Source: an uncultured Anaerolineales bacterium (GTDB taxonomy: Bacteria > Chloroflexota > Anaerolineae > Aggregatilineales > Aggregatilineaceae). From it: a stretch of 64,000 nt of DNA. This document shows, piece by piece, positions 26,864-39,019 of this stretch. Numbering within the stretch: the stretch's first letter is position 1; each line of letters starts with the position of its first letter. The notes under the pieces were generated by a model. The model worked only from the letters and a program-made list of their open reading frames with translations, was not told where the DNA came from and did no database searches. The position numbers and the translations under genes are program-made. Where the stretch lies: positions 1-64,000 of the forward strand of contig CAKZOB010000006.1 of assembly GCA_937135955.1 (NCBI GenBank). The letters are read 5' to 3'.

Positions 26864-27418
26864 TTAGCCAGGTGTATCTATCACGACCGGCGGCACCAGG
26901 GTTCGCTCGAAGACAGCCTGATGCCTATCGCCCTCAGCGGCCACCGTCAGCGGCAGCACCAGCGTCGCCCGATCCACGAAGCACAGCGTCTCGTTGATAG
27001 CTTCGCACCAGTACACTGTCAGGTCGAGCGCCAGGTCGGTTTGTCCGGGCGCAAAGGTGACGGGCACCTGTACGGGCAAGGGCGGATTGACCAGGCGCAG
27101 GTCGCGCGATTCGGGCGGAATGTGCGCTATCGGGTCGTCGGGCCAGATGGCCGTGAGCGGGGCCAGGGCGTTGAGTTTGTAGCCGTCGGGCATCTGCAGA
27201 TCAATGAGGATCGTCCCGTCTCCGGCGGCGACTGTCTGCGGAGGGAGTAGCAGGGAGTCTTCACCCTGAGATGACTCGTTTGCCGGGGTGTCAGGCTGTG
27301 TGGTCGGCGGCACGGTAGATGCCGGCTGACGTTCGTCTCCGCTCCGCAGGCTCAACGCCAGCACTACGGCTCCTCCCAGCACCACCAGCACAGCCAGTAA
27401 AACCAGTTTCTTGCTCAT
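26864..27418 (-). CDS. Membrane-anchored or secreted protein, thioredoxin-accessory-like domain
   Basis: 184 residues from the ATG at 27418. A single N-terminal hydrophobic helix (LVLLAVLVVLGGAVVLAL) is followed by a Ser/Thr/Pro-rich linker and a beta-sandwich domain with DGYKLNALAPLTA and VYWCEAINETLCFVDRA. The YxC...CxxxR pattern recalls the extracytoplasmic beta domain at the end of NHL/thioredoxin proteins and the N-terminal domain of DsbD. The resemblance is suggestive only. It lies 209 bp upstream of the lipoprotein gene on the same strand. Confidence 0.55.
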   Translation of the reverse strand: MSKKLVLLAVLVVLGGAVVLALSLRSGDERQPASTVPPTTQPDTPANESSQGEDSLLLPPQTVAAGDGTILIDLQMPDGYKLNALAPLTAIWPDDPIAHIPPESRDLRLVNPPLPVQVPVTFAPGQTDLALDLTVYWCEAINETLCFVDRATLVLPLTVAAEGDRHQAVFERTLVPPVVIDTPG

Positions 27419-27575
27419 GGCGGCAGCTCTCATCGCTCCTGTCAACCGTTTATCTCAGAGATTGTACGAACAATGCGCCCGTCTTGCACAGCGCCAGATG
27501 GCGCCACGGAGCCGCTCATTTGGCATCTGCGCCGCCTGATAGCATAATCAGGCTCCGCGCCGCCGACAACGGCCT

Positions 27576-27600
27576 GGCATCCCCCGGCGCAATTTCTATG
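27576..27600. repeat. Small repeat unit, copy 2
   Basis: A 25-nt block ending GCAATTTCTATG that matches 311-335 at 21 of 25 positions, all differences being transitions. It lies in the 315-bp gap between the divergent thioredoxin-accessory-like and methyltransferase genes. The same gap holds a stretch resembling the CTCTGTG...CTCCGCG intergenic sequence also seen in inverted form near 41236-41260. No open frame there looked real. Confidence 0.4.
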
Positions 27601-27733
27601 AGATGGTCGAGGCGTGCAAAGCACAGAACCCGGAGAAACTTTCTTCAGATAACCTCCTCTGTGCTCTCCGCGTCTCCGCGACGATGCACCGCAGATCGCT
27701 TGAAAACCTCCCCCTTTCATACGGGAGATACGC

Positions 27734-28687
27734 ATGAGCCTGGAAACACTTTGGCAACGCTACCTTCACGCAGGCTATGCAGCCCTGCAGGCCGAAATGC
27801 CAGATGACCCGCTGGCCTGTTTCTACCTGGCCATCCTGGCGTTCGGCGCGAACGACTTCGCGCGGGCGGCAGAGTGGGCCGCCGCAGCGTCCCGCCGTCA
27901 GCCGGGGAGCCGCGTCTATGCCCAGGCAGCGATCTACCTGGAGCGCGTGGCTTGCCAGGGCAAAGCGGGCGTCTACGTGGACGGCGCGGCATTCGGCGCG
28001 TTCATCCGCGGCGGGGGCAATGTGGGACTGTATGCGGCAGTCAGCGGGGCGCTGCGCGAGGTGTACGGGCAATACCCGTTTCTCCGCCTGCTCGATATTG
28101 GCGTAGGCGACGGTCTGGCATTGCTGCCCGCCCTGACCGACGCCGTGCGCCAGGTAGACCTGGTCGAGCCATCGTCGCCCCTGCTGGAGACAACGTGCGC
28201 CGCGCTGAATGCCCGTGGCGTGCCCTATCGTGCTTTCAACCAGACGCTTCAGGCGTTCATGGACAGCCCGGAGGCGCTGGCTGGTTCGTGGGACGTGATT
28301 CAGGCGACATGGAGCCTGCAATCCCTCCCGCCTGCAGAGCACCCGGCGGTGTTCCGCTGGCTGCAGGCACACGGCGCGCGCCTTCTAATCGCCGAATTCG
28401 ACGTGCCGCGCTTCGTTGCACTCGCCAGCCCCGACCATGTGCGCTATGTGGTGGAGCGCTACGAGCGCGGGCTGGCCGAATATGAAGGGGACGGCGGGCT
28501 GGTAGCCCAGGGTTTCCTGATGCCGGTGATGTTCGGTTACTTCGACCGCAGCGCGGCCCGCACCAACTGGGAAGGGCCGATCCAGGACTGGGTGGACGGC
28601 CTGCGGGCGGCAGGCTTTACCCAGGTGGAACGACGTCCGCTCTACGCTTATTTCTGGGCGGAGGCGTTCCTGCTCGACGCACGCTGA
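27734..28687 (+). CDS. SAM-dependent methyltransferase-like protein
   Basis: 317 residues. The SAM-binding motif I reads LLDIGVGDGLALLPAL near residue 120 and the acidic end of strand 2 is VDLVEPSSPLLE. The N-terminal 90 residues are helical (PLACFYLAILAFGANDFARAA) and look like a TPR-type or helical extension. GGGAGATACGC directly precedes the ATG. No substrate is evident; the short C-terminal segment is typical of small-molecule methyltransferases. It stands alone and faces the disaccharide operon tail to tail, with a small GC-rich hairpin at 28689-28705. Confidence 0.68.
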   Translation: MSLETLWQRYLHAGYAALQAEMPDDPLACFYLAILAFGANDFARAAEWAAAASRRQPGSRVYAQAAIYLERVACQGKAGVYVDGAAFGAFIRGGGNVGLYAAVSGALREVYGQYPFLRLLDIGVGDGLALLPALTDAVRQVDLVEPSSPLLETTCAALNARGVPYRAFNQTLQAFMDSPEALAGSWDVIQATWSLQSLPPAEHPAVFRWLQAHGARLLIAEFDVPRFVALASPDHVRYVVERYERGLAEYEGDGGLVAQGFLMPVMFGYFDRSAARTNWEGPIQDWVDGLRAAGFTQVERRPLYAYFWAEAFLLDAR

Positions 28688-28759
28688 ACGCCGAGGGACT
28701 CGGCGCTATTCGCAAAGTTTTCCTGGATTCACTTCTGCGGCGGCCTCCGGTAGTTGCTG

Positions 28760-29374
28760 TCACTGGCGGGCGCGGTAGCGTTCCAGGCGGTCGAGGACAG
28801 CAGCGTTGGCGATGGCGGCAATCGCCCCCCAGGTGAGCAGCAACCAGGCCGCCACCAGCAGCGTGCTGAGGGCCGCCAGTACGGCGATAACCGCCAGCAC
28901 CGCTAGGGTGAAGAGCGGATTTTGCAAGACCATCACCAGGGCATTGCGCATCGCCCCGCCGACGGTCGGTTCTTTCATCTCGTAGTAGATCGGCCAGGTA
29001 TAGAACAACATCCCCAGCCAGATCACCCCCGCGACGATCCACACTGTCTCCAGGGCCAGCACCAGGGGCGTGTCCAGGGGGGCGTAGGCGATCAGGTTGT
29101 TGAAGTTGAGCAACGCGAACAGGGCATTGCCAAGACCCCAGGGCAACGCGCGGCGCAGGTTGGCGCGGAACGTTTCCCAGAAGGCGGCCAGGTCTGCGTC
29201 GGACGGGCTGGTATGGGCCAGGTGCCCGACGCGCATCAGGGCGCTATAGGCGGCAGGCGCGGTGATCACCGGCAGACACAGCGCTACGAAGGCCAGATTC
29301 GTCCAGATATAAGCATATCCGGCCAACCGGAAATTGCCCAGGCCGCGCCACACCGCGCGCAGTCCGTCCCACAT
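28760..29374 (-). CDS. DUF624 (YesL-like) membrane protein
   Basis: 204 residues, with four to five predicted membrane helices (IWTNLAFVALCLPVITAPAAY near the N-terminus and LFTLAVLAVIAVLAAL near the end). The pattern around WTNLAFVALCLPV and the final ANAAVLDRLERY matches the DUF624/YesL family, which occurs in carbohydrate-uptake operons. The function is unknown. It starts 7 bp after the permease stop and is the last gene of the LacI-controlled operon. Confidence 0.75.
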   Translation of the reverse strand: MWDGLRAVWRGLGNFRLAGYAYIWTNLAFVALCLPVITAPAAYSALMRVGHLAHTSPSDADLAAFWETFRANLRRALPWGLGNALFALLNFNNLIAYAPLDTPLVLALETVWIVAGVIWLGMLFYTWPIYYEMKEPTVGGAMRNALVMVLQNPLFTLAVLAVIAVLAALSTLLVAAWLLLTWGAIAAIANAAVLDRLERYRARQ

Positions 29375-29381
29375 GGGGCGG

Positions 29382-30350
29382 CTATCCCTTCAGCCCGCTA
29401 TAGCTGATCCCCTCCACAAAATAGCGCTGGAAGTAGAAGAAGATCAGCGCCAGCGGCAGCGTCGTGATCACTGAACCGGCCAGGAAGGCGTGCCAGCGCA
29501 GCGTCTCGCCATAGGCCCCGCGCAGAAAGCTAAGGCCAAGCGGCAACGTCCACAAGTCCTGATTGCCGGAGAGGATGATCAGCGGCATCAGAAAGTCGTT
29601 CCATGTGCCCTGGAAGCTGAAAATGGCCAGCGCGGTCAAGGCCGGGGTGGCCATGGGCAACACCACCCGCCAGAACAACACAAAACGACTGGCTCCATCT
29701 ACCAGCGCGGCTTCTTCGATCTCGCCCGGAATGGATTCGAAGAACTGCTTCATCAAGAAGATGCCAAAAGCATCTACGGCTAGCGGCACGATCAACCCCT
29801 GGTAGGTATTGAGCATACTCAATTGCTTGAGGATGATGAAGCGCGGGATGAGCAGCACGATCGGCGGCACCATCATCGTGCCCAGGATGGTGAAAAAAAG
29901 CAGCCGGTTGCCAGGGAATTTGAGCCGCGCCAGCGCATATCCAGCCAGCGAATCGAACCCCAGCCGCAGAATGGTCACCGCCACGGCAAAGAAGGCCGTG
30001 TTGACTAACCAGCGCGGCAGGTTCTCGTCGAAAATTTCCTGATAGCCCTCCAGCGTGGGATTGAACGTCAGTGCGCCCGAAGTCTCACTGGCCGAGCGAC
30101 TCGCCCCGGCCCGTTCCCCTTCTTGATAGGTGCACTCGACACCGAAGGGCGGTATAGGGATGAGCGAGCGCGGATAGCTCTGCACGGCGGGCAGACACTT
30201 GAACGAGTTGGCCACTGTGAACACGAAGGGGAAGATCTCCAGCGCCGCGAACAAGATCAGCACGGCCCAGCCCAGTCCGGTCAGGGCCGCACTCAGCGGC
30301 GAGCGGCGTTCAGCCCTCACAGGGGCTTCGAGCGGTTGCGCAGTTGCCAT
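29382..30350 (-). CDS. Carbohydrate ABC transporter permease, MalG type
   Basis: 322 residues with six predicted helices. The large periplasmic region after the first helix (SFKCLPAVQSYPRSL) is longer than usual. The EAA loop is GEIEEAALVDGASRFVLF and the C-terminus ends RYFVEGISYSGLKG, which is typical. It forms the CUT1 channel with the upstream MalF-type gene, 24 bp before it. No ATPase gene is present in the operon; CUT1 systems in many bacteria share a multitask MsmK/UgpC-type ATPase encoded elsewhere. Confidence 0.9.
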   Translation of the reverse strand: MATAQPLEAPVRAERRSPLSAALTGLGWAVLILFAALEIFPFVFTVANSFKCLPAVQSYPRSLIPIPPFGVECTYQEGERAGASRSASETSGALTFNPTLEGYQEIFDENLPRWLVNTAFFAVAVTILRLGFDSLAGYALARLKFPGNRLLFFTILGTMMVPPIVLLIPRFIILKQLSMLNTYQGLIVPLAVDAFGIFLMKQFFESIPGEIEEAALVDGASRFVLFWRVVLPMATPALTALAIFSFQGTWNDFLMPLIILSGNQDLWTLPLGLSFLRGAYGETLRWHAFLAGSVITTLPLALIFFYFQRYFVEGISYSGLKG

Positions 30351-30374
30351 CGGTCCTCTCCTCTCGTGCCGCGC

Positions 30375-31490
30375 CTAGATGTTCGCGCGCTCTTTGACGA
30401 TAGTCCGCTGCAGCAGGGTGAAGACGAAGATGATAATGAATAGCAGGATCGCCGTGGCCGCAGCCAGGCCCATCGCCGAGCGGTCGAAGCCATTCAGGTA
30501 GACCATATAGGCGATGGTGTAGGTTGTCTTGGCCGGGCCGCCGCTGGAGATCACATAGACCTGATCGAATATCTGGAAGCAGCCAATCAGCCCCAGGGTG
30601 ACCACAAAGAACGTCGTCGGGCGCAGCAGGGGGACGGTGATACGGCGGAAAATCTGCCAGGCATTGGCCCCGTCAATGGCCGCTGCTTCGTAGACCGAAC
30701 CAGGGATGTTTTGCAGCGCCGCCAGGAAGATGACCATCATGGTGCCGATGGTTGTCCAGGTGTTGAGGATCATGATGGTGGACATGGTGATGCTGGGGCC
30801 GCTGATCCACTCCCACAATGTCAGCCCGAAAACGCGGTTGCTGGCCCAGTCGCCCACGCTGGTGCGGCTGACGCCGAACTGCTCCAGCAGGATATGCAAG
30901 ACTCCGCGCGGGTCGTCCAGCCAGTTGACGAACTGATTGTTGTCGTAGCCACTGAAGAGCGCCTGTATAGTGGTGTTCACCAGGCCGCCGCGCGTGAACA
31001 TCCACATGAAGATGATCGAAATCACGACGGACGAGGTGATCGAAGGAAAATAGAACGCCGTACGGAAGAAACCCCTGGCCTTCAGCCAGCGCTGATTGAG
31101 GATCACCGCCAGGATCAGGGCCAGAATGGTTTGCGTGGGCACCACGCCCAGCACGTAGTAGGTCGTGTTCTTGAGGGCGATGAAGAAGTCTTTCTGGCGC
31201 GTCGTGGCCTTGACAATCTCACCGGCATCATCGGTGTGATAGCCGCGCAGCAGGTCGCTGTAGTTGTCTAGCCCGACGAAACTGAACGCCCCCTTGTCGA
31301 AAACGGGCGTGATCCCGTTCCAGTCGGTCAGGCTCAGGTAGATGGCTGCCCCGATGGGGATGATCAGGAACACCAGGAAGATGATCAGCGCCGGAGTCAT
31401 GAACAGGTAGCCGGCGATGGCCTCCTGGCGCTTCTTGGCGGCCATGGTGGTGATCCGCTTTTTGGGCATCACCCTCGTTGCCTCGCTCAT
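30375..31490 (-). CDS. Carbohydrate ABC transporter permease, MalF type
   Basis: 371 residues from the ATG at 31490, preceded by AGGAAG about 8 nt upstream; an upstream in-frame start at 31610 would overlap the binding-protein gene. Six predicted membrane segments begin at [20 protein letters not shown] long loop between helices 1 and 2 carries a [12 protein letters not shown] stretch. The EAA loop is [18 protein letters not shown]. It pairs with the MalG-type protein next to it. Confidence 0.88.
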   Translation of the reverse strand: MSEATRVMPKKRITTMAAKKRQEAIAGYLFMTPALIIFLVFLIIPIGAAIYLSLTDWNGITPVFDKGAFSFVGLDNYSDLLRGYHTDDAGEIVKATTRQKDFFIALKNTTYYVLGVVPTQTILALILAVILNQRWLKARGFFRTAFYFPSITSSVVISIIFMWMFTRGGLVNTTIQALFSGYDNNQFVNWLDDPRGVLHILLEQFGVSRTSVGDWASNRVFGLTLWEWISGPSITMSTIMILNTWTTIGTMMVIFLAALQNIPGSVYEAAAIDGANAWQIFRRITVPLLRPTTFFVVTLGLIGCFQIFDQVYVISSGGPAKTTYTIAYMVYLNGFDRSAMGLAAATAILLFIIIFVFTLLQRTIVKERANI

Positions 31491-31566
31491 GGGCGGCTTC
31501 CTTGTGCCACTAAGCGCAGGGGGCGCGGTGTGCGGTGCACAGGCGCCCCCTGCTGTCGAACGGGGA

Positions 31567-32808
31567 TTAACGGGCCAGCACTTCTTCGGCGACGGCTGCC
31601 GTGTCGGCAATCACGTCCTCAGGCAGTGCCTGCCCTTCGAAGGCCAGTTGCAGGCCGGAGTTGAAGGTATCGAAGACTTCGCCAAAGCCCACCGGGAATT
31701 GCCACTTGTGTGCATACGGCGCACCAGCCAGGAAGCCCGCACCGTATTCTTCGCCGATGGCCTGAAGCCAGGTCTCTGCGGCGCTCTTGGCGGGCGGGAT
31801 GACGCCGAAGCCTTGCTCGGCCACCATCTTGGAGCCTTCAGCGCCGGTCAGGAAGTTGACCAGCTTCCAGGACTCGTCAGGATGGTTGTTGTCTGCCGCC
31901 ACGCCATAGCACACGGTGAAGACCATGGTCGCCTGGCCGCCGCTGGGGTGCTTGGGCAGCTCGGTCACGCCCCAGTTGAGATCGGGGAACTGATCGAGCA
32001 GGTACTTGATCACCCAGTTGCCTTCCATGGCCATCGCTACGCGGCCCTGGCCGAACGCCTCACCGCCCCAGCCAGCGTCCACTGCCGACGGCGGGCCGGC
32101 GATGCCATCGCGCACCATGCCCACGTAGAACTCCAGCGCCTCGCGCGCCTCGTCGCTGTCGAGCGTGACTTCTGTCCAGCCCTCGTTCAGCACCGAGCCG
32201 CCGGCCTGATAGAGGAAGGGCAGCCAGCGCTCAAAGTTGGGCGGAGTCACCAGGCCGAGCACAGTCCTGCCCTCGGCATCGGTGCCGGTCAGCTTCTCAG
32301 CCGCTGCGCGCAGGTCGTCCCAGGTCCAGTCCGGAGTTGGATATTCCAACCCTGCCGCATCGAACATATCTTTGTTATACTGCAGGGCCATGATCGAGAA
32401 GTCCTTGGGCGGGCAGTAGAGTGTGCCGTTATAGGTGAAGGCCTCCAACAGCGACTCGTAATGCTCCTCAAGGTTCTCGATCTTTCCCTCTCCAGAAGCC
32501 AGCACACCAGCCTCAGCCCAGTCGGGCAGCTTGGAGCTGTCAACATAGAAGACGTTCGGCGGATCGCCCGCGGCGAAGGCGGCCTGAATGGTGGTGTCGT
32601 ATTCGGGCACCAGGTTCACATTGACCTTGATGCCGGGGTTGGCCGCCATGAACGCCTCGACCTGCGCCATCAGCGCGTCGTTCTCCGCCGTCGAAGACGA
32701 CCACCCCATCAGGGTAAGCGTCACTTCCTGGCGAGCCAGGGCCGCGCCCGCGCCGGAAATCACCAGCGCCAGCACAACCAACAGGGTCAAGAGATGGACT
32801 TTACGCAT
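31567..32808 (-). CDS. Carbohydrate ABC transporter substrate-binding protein, family 1
   Basis: 413 residues with a signal peptide ([20 protein letters not shown], cleavage before RQEV). The mature protein begins [16 protein letters not shown] and has the usual CUT1 pattern: [54 protein letters not shown] and [16 protein letters not shown]. It delivers an alpha-glucoside or related disaccharide to the adjacent permeases; the substrate is inferred from the phosphorylase gene 31 bp upstream. There is no lipobox cysteine. Confidence 0.92.
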   Translation of the reverse strand: MRKVHLLTLLVVLALVISGAGAALARQEVTLTLMGWSSSTAENDALMAQVEAFMAANPGIKVNVNLVPEYDTTIQAAFAAGDPPNVFYVDSSKLPDWAEAGVLASGEGKIENLEEHYESLLEAFTYNGTLYCPPKDFSIMALQYNKDMFDAAGLEYPTPDWTWDDLRAAAEKLTGTDAEGRTVLGLVTPPNFERWLPFLYQAGGSVLNEGWTEVTLDSDEAREALEFYVGMVRDGIAGPPSAVDAGWGGEAFGQGRVAMAMEGNWVIKYLLDQFPDLNWGVTELPKHPSGGQATMVFTVCYGVAADNNHPDESWKLVNFLTGAEGSKMVAEQGFGVIPPAKSAAETWLQAIGEEYGAGFLAGAPYAHKWQFPVGFGEVFDTFNSGLQLAFEGQALPEDVIADTAAVAEEVLAR

Positions 32809-32839
32809 GGCACTTTCTCCTCAGAAAACTGATTGAACG

Positions 32840-35740
<2,901 letters not shown>

Positions 35741-35748
35741 GATGAACG

Positions 35749-36792
35749 CTACCTGGGCCGGTATCCCCGGCTGGAATCACGGATAATCAGTTCGGGGGGC
35801 AGCAACACATGCAACTCGTTCTCTGTGAGCCTGTCCCCTTCAAAAAGACGGATCAACAACTGCACCACGCGCTGTCCGATCTCCCACACCGGCTGACGCA
35901 GCGTAGTCAGGCCGGGCAGCAAATACGACAGCAGCGGCGTATCGTCGAAGCCAGTCACAGCTACGTCGCGCCCTACCTGTAGCCCGCGCTCCTGAATCGC
36001 CTGCACTGCGCCGACGGCGATCAGGTCGTAGACCGTCACGATGGCAGAAGGGCGGCGTTCAGGGGGCAAGTCGAGCAGGATATGGGCTGCCTCGTAGCCG
36101 TAGTCGTACTGTCCAGCGCCATGCCTCACCCAGGCGGGGTCAACGGGCAGGCCGGCGGCCTCCATGGCCTCCCAATAGCCCGCCAGGCGATCGGTGCCCA
36201 CGCGCGACTGTTCCGGCCAGCCCAGGAAGGCAATGCGCCGATGCCCCTGTTCTAGCAGATGCTCCACCGCCAGCCGGATGCCCGCGCGACCGTCTACGTC
36301 TACGTAGGGGAAGGGAGAACCGTCGCTCTGGGCGCGCCCAAAGGCGACCAGCGGTACCTGTAAGCGTTCCAGCACAGCGATACGCGGATCGTCGAATTCC
36401 AGGTCGGAGAGGATGAAGCCGTCCACGCGCCCGCTGCGCACCAATTCTTCGTAGGGACGGTACAGGTCTGGCCCCTGGTGATAGGGAAAGAGCAGGATGT
36501 GATAGCCAAGTCGCTCGGCGGCATTCACAATGCTCTGCTCGAACTCTTCCAGGATGGGATTGATGTAACGTTCGTGCGCGGGCTTCCAGGAATAGCCGAT
36601 CAGGTGACTGGTCTGCAGGCGCAGGCTGCGGGCAGTGATGTTGGGGCGGTAGCCCAATTCTTCGACGGCCTGCTGTACGCGGGCGCGCACTTCGGGCGTT
36701 ACCTGAATCTGGTTGCGGAGGATTTTGGAGACGGTCTGGTAACTGACCCCGGCGTGCCGGGCGACATCCTTAAGGGTGACCTTGTTGGTCAT
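35749..36792 (-). CDS. LacI-family transcriptional repressor
   Basis: 347 residues. The N-terminal helix-turn-helix and hinge read LKDVARHAGVSYQTVSKIL (residues 6-24), then the hinge helix NITARSLRLQTSHLIG. The effector domain is of the ribose-binding-protein type (GRVDGFILSDLEFDD, VDVDGRAGIRLAVEHLLEQG, VTGFDDTPLLSYLLPGLTTL). It is the first gene of the minus-strand operon and the promoter in front of it carries a perfect palindromic operator, so it very probably represses itself and the phosphorylase and transporter genes until the sugar or a sugar phosphate binds. Confidence 0.93.
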   Translation of the reverse strand: MTNKVTLKDVARHAGVSYQTVSKILRNQIQVTPEVRARVQQAVEELGYRPNITARSLRLQTSHLIGYSWKPAHERYINPILEEFEQSIVNAAERLGYHILLFPYHQGPDLYRPYEELVRSGRVDGFILSDLEFDDPRIAVLERLQVPLVAFGRAQSDGSPFPYVDVDGRAGIRLAVEHLLEQGHRRIAFLGWPEQSRVGTDRLAGYWEAMEAAGLPVDPAWVRHGAGQYDYGYEAAHILLDLPPERRPSAIVTVYDLIAVGAVQAIQERGLQVGRDVAVTGFDDTPLLSYLLPGLTTLRQPVWEIGQRVVQLLIRLFEGDRLTENELHVLLPPELIIRDSSRGYRPR

Positions 36793-36835
36793 ATCAAAGA
36801 CCCGACCAGCTAAAGAATATTTCCCTGAAAGGCGT

Positions 36836-36855
36836 TTAGGCGAACGTTCGCCTAA
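36836..36855. promoter_or_regulatory. LacI-family operator, perfect 20-bp palindrome
   Basis: TTAGGCGAACGTTCGCCTAA is a perfect inverted repeat with a central CG, the form bound by LacI/GalR-type dimers. It sits just downstream of the promoter -10 box at the predicted transcription start, 44 bp before the lacI start codon. Confidence 0.85.
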
Positions 36856-36860
36856 CTCTC

Positions 36861-36889
36861 ATTAAACAGGATTTTGGCCCTGATGTCAA
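36861..36889 (-). promoter_or_regulatory. Promoter of the lacI-phosphorylase-transporter operon
   Basis: Reverse strand TTGACA (36884-36889), 17-nt spacer, TTTAAT (36861-36866). The predicted start falls in the operator at 36836-36855. Confidence 0.82.
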
Positions 36890-36947
36890 GTAAGTCGGGC
36901 CAGCGACCGGCTGTCGCTCTGGCGTGGCGACACAACAACGTTGGGCG

Positions 36948-37523
36948 TCATTGGCTCAGGCGGGCGCGGCGACGGGCCAGATCATCCTCGACAGCTTGCT
37001 CGTCGAGGGCACCGCTGACGGGGGTGGTTTCGGAGGTGTGCAGCGTCTCGACGCGGCGGGCGATCTCCGCGCGCGCTTGCCGGATACGCTCGGCGAGGGG
37101 CACTTCACCCTCGTCGGGGGCTTCTCCCCGCGCGGCGGACTGCTGCGCCTGAGCGATCAGCGCTTCCAGGGTGTTGACGCGCCGGATCAGGTCGGCGGTG
37201 GAGTACTGGTGCTGCGCCAGGTCAGCCTGCAGGAATGCGAGTTGCCGACGACGATCTTGCAACTGCCTGACTAGGTGACGGGCAGTCGTCTCGTCGCCGC
37301 GGGCCAGCGCCTCATCAGCCTGCCGATCCAGCGCCGCGATCTGCGCGGCGGCGGCCTGAATGGTCTGTTGCAAACGATCTTCGTCATCCAGGGCGCGCGC
37401 GATCCGCTGACGCAGCGCAGCGACTTCCGCCCCGGCTTTGCGGATCGAAGGGGCGGCTTCTCCACGCTCTCCACGCAGGCTCGCCTGCATCAGTACACGC
37501 AGCTTGTCGCGCAAACCAGGCAT
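36948..37523 (-). CDS. PspA/IM30-like coiled-coil protein
   Basis: 191 residues from the ATG at 37523, with AGGAG 8 nt upstream; an in-frame extension to 37829 would run through a repeat element and is rejected. The sequence is a long coiled coil: an N-terminal MPGLRDKLRVLMQASLRGE that could be the membrane-binding amphipathic helix of PspA proteins, then charged heptads rich in Ala, Gln and Arg (QIAALDRQADEALARGDE). The pattern ALARGDETTARHLVRQ is typical of the PspA/IM30 family. Role in envelope stress or membrane maintenance is inferred. Confidence 0.65.
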   Translation of the reverse strand: MPGLRDKLRVLMQASLRGERGEAAPSIRKAGAEVAALRQRIARALDDEDRLQQTIQAAAAQIAALDRQADEALARGDETTARHLVRQLQDRRRQLAFLQADLAQHQYSTADLIRRVNTLEALIAQAQQSAARGEAPDEGEVPLAERIRQARAEIARRVETLHTSETTPVSGALDEQAVEDDLARRRARLSQ

Positions 37524-37620
37524 GGTCTCTCCTGAGGAAACGTGCGAACGGCAGAGGGTGACTTTTTCTGCTTCCAAGTGTATCCCAAGTGCCGGGCCGG
37601 AGCGAGAGGGTGCAGGGTAA

Positions 37621-37827
37621 GGGGGTGTGCAAAGGTTGTCAGCGACCTTGCCGCGCCCGATGACCCTCATCCTCCGGCCCCTTCTGCCGCAGCGCGGGCG
37701 AAGGGGAACACCTGGCCGAGAGATAGTAAGTCCCCTCGCCCCGCGACGCCGTCGCGAGAAAGAGAGGATAAAGGGGTGAGGGGCAGCAGACTGCTGCGAA
37801 TTGCCCGTCACATTTTGCACGCACCCC
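37621..37827 (+). repeat. MITE-like dispersed repeat, copy B (complete)
   Basis: 207 bp beginning GGGGTGTGCAAAGG and ending TTTTGCACGCACCCC, which are inverted copies of each other (terminal repeat of about 13 nt). The body includes TGTCAGCGACCTTGC, the 16-mer AAGTCCCCTCGCCCCG and GAGAAAGAGAGG. No coding capacity. It fills most of the 383-bp gap between the PspA-like gene and the DUF4919 gene. Copies A (5935-6061) and C (49905-50067, inverted) share the same body. Confidence 0.62.
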
Positions 37828-37906
37828 ACCCCTACTGGTGTTGGTCAATCCCCGCAAGACCTGTTACACTGAAATCAACAGCCACACAGCGAAAAGGATA
37901 CCCCCC

Positions 37907-38479
37907 ATGACCTATCAAGAACTGTTGCATGCCGTCCGCGCCAATCCGGTGGACGCGGATTATCACGCCCTGCGCATGGCCTATGTGCATTCGGACGAGT
38001 ATCGGCCTCATCCCCACGACCGCGAGACGGTGACCGTGATGAACGAAGCCCTACGCGTGGGCGACCTGCAGGGGGCGCTGGTAGCTACCCAGAAGCTGCT
38101 GGAGAGAGACTATCTGGACATCATGGCGCACATGGTGGCCGACTACATCTACACTTCCAGCGACGACCTGGACAATGCCCTGTTCCATCGCGCCATCGCC
38201 AGGGGCTTGATTGACGCCGTGCTGGCGACGGGCAACGGCAACGACTTCCACACGGCCTTCATTGTCATCAACACCCTGGAGGAATACGTCATTTTGCGCG
38301 TGCTGGGCTACATGCTATTGCAGCAGGAATTCGTCGAGCACGACGGGCACTACTTCGACGTATTGCTCGCGCAGCACCAGGAAAGCGGCGAGCGGGCGCG
38401 CTTCGTCTTCAATATTGATCTGCCTTTCGGCTGGTTCCTGCAGCACCAAGGGGATGAAGCCGACGAGGAAAACAGATGA
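37907..38479 (+). CDS. DUF4919 family protein
   Basis: 190 residues from the ATG at 37907, with AAAAGGA upstream. The pattern DADYHALRMAYVHSDEY near the N-terminus, then VATQKLLERDYLDIMAHMVADYIY and the ending FNIDLPFGW fits DUF4919, whose members are about 190-250 residues. No signal peptide is seen. Its stop codon overlaps the start of the DinB gene by 4 bp. The function is unknown. Confidence 0.7.
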   Translation: MTYQELLHAVRANPVDADYHALRMAYVHSDEYRPHPHDRETVTVMNEALRVGDLQGALVATQKLLERDYLDIMAHMVADYIYTSSDDLDNALFHRAIARGLIDAVLATGNGNDFHTAFIVINTLEEYVILRVLGYMLLQQEFVEHDGHYFDVLLAQHQESGERARFVFNIDLPFGWFLQHQGDEADEENR

Positions 38480-38985
38480 ATATGCAGATGATCCGGCGGC
38501 TGTATGCGACCAACGAGGTGCTACACCGCCGGTTGTGGGCCAGCATCGAGCAGCTCAGCGACGAGCAGTTCGTGCGGGAAGTGCCCTATAGCATTGGCTC
38601 GGTACGCAATCACGTGGTGCACCTGGCCAGCGTGGATCAGCGCTGGATGAGCCGCATCGCTGGCCAGGCTCTGCCCGACCGCTTGCGCTACGAGGATTAC
38701 CCGACCAAAGCCGCCGCGCGGGACGTGTGGGAAGAGGCTCAGGCACAGGTGCGCGCAGTGCTGAGCACACTCAACGAGGTGCATCTAATCCACACGCTCA
38801 CCTTCGACATTCAGCGCCCCAACTCGCCCCAGCCGATCACTGTCACTGTGGCCGTCTGGCAAATCCTGATGCATGTGCTCAATCATGGCACCGATCATCG
38901 GGCGCAGGTCTTGCGCCTGCTGCATGACTTCGGCGCGCCCACCTTCGAGCAGGACTGGATGATTCACTGGTGGAAGACCGAATAA
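38476..38985 (+). CDS. DinB-family protein
   Basis: 169 residues with the four-helix DinB/YfiT-type fold. Three metal-binding histidines are suggested by NHVVHLASVDQRWMSR (one His of the NHxxH pair) and VLNHGTDHRAQVLRLL. DinB proteins act as metal-dependent thiol transferases or related enzymes; the substrate here is not known. It overlaps the DUF4919 gene by 4 bp and so is cotranslated with it. Confidence 0.8.
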   Translation: MNMQMIRRLYATNEVLHRRLWASIEQLSDEQFVREVPYSIGSVRNHVVHLASVDQRWMSRIAGQALPDRLRYEDYPTKAAARDVWEEAQAQVRAVLSTLNEVHLIHTLTFDIQRPNSPQPITVTVAVWQILMHVLNHGTDHRAQVLRLLHDFGAPTFEQDWMIHWWKTE

Positions 38986-39019
38986 TAGGGTCTGCGCCAC
39001 CAAGGGCGGGGGCAGCGGT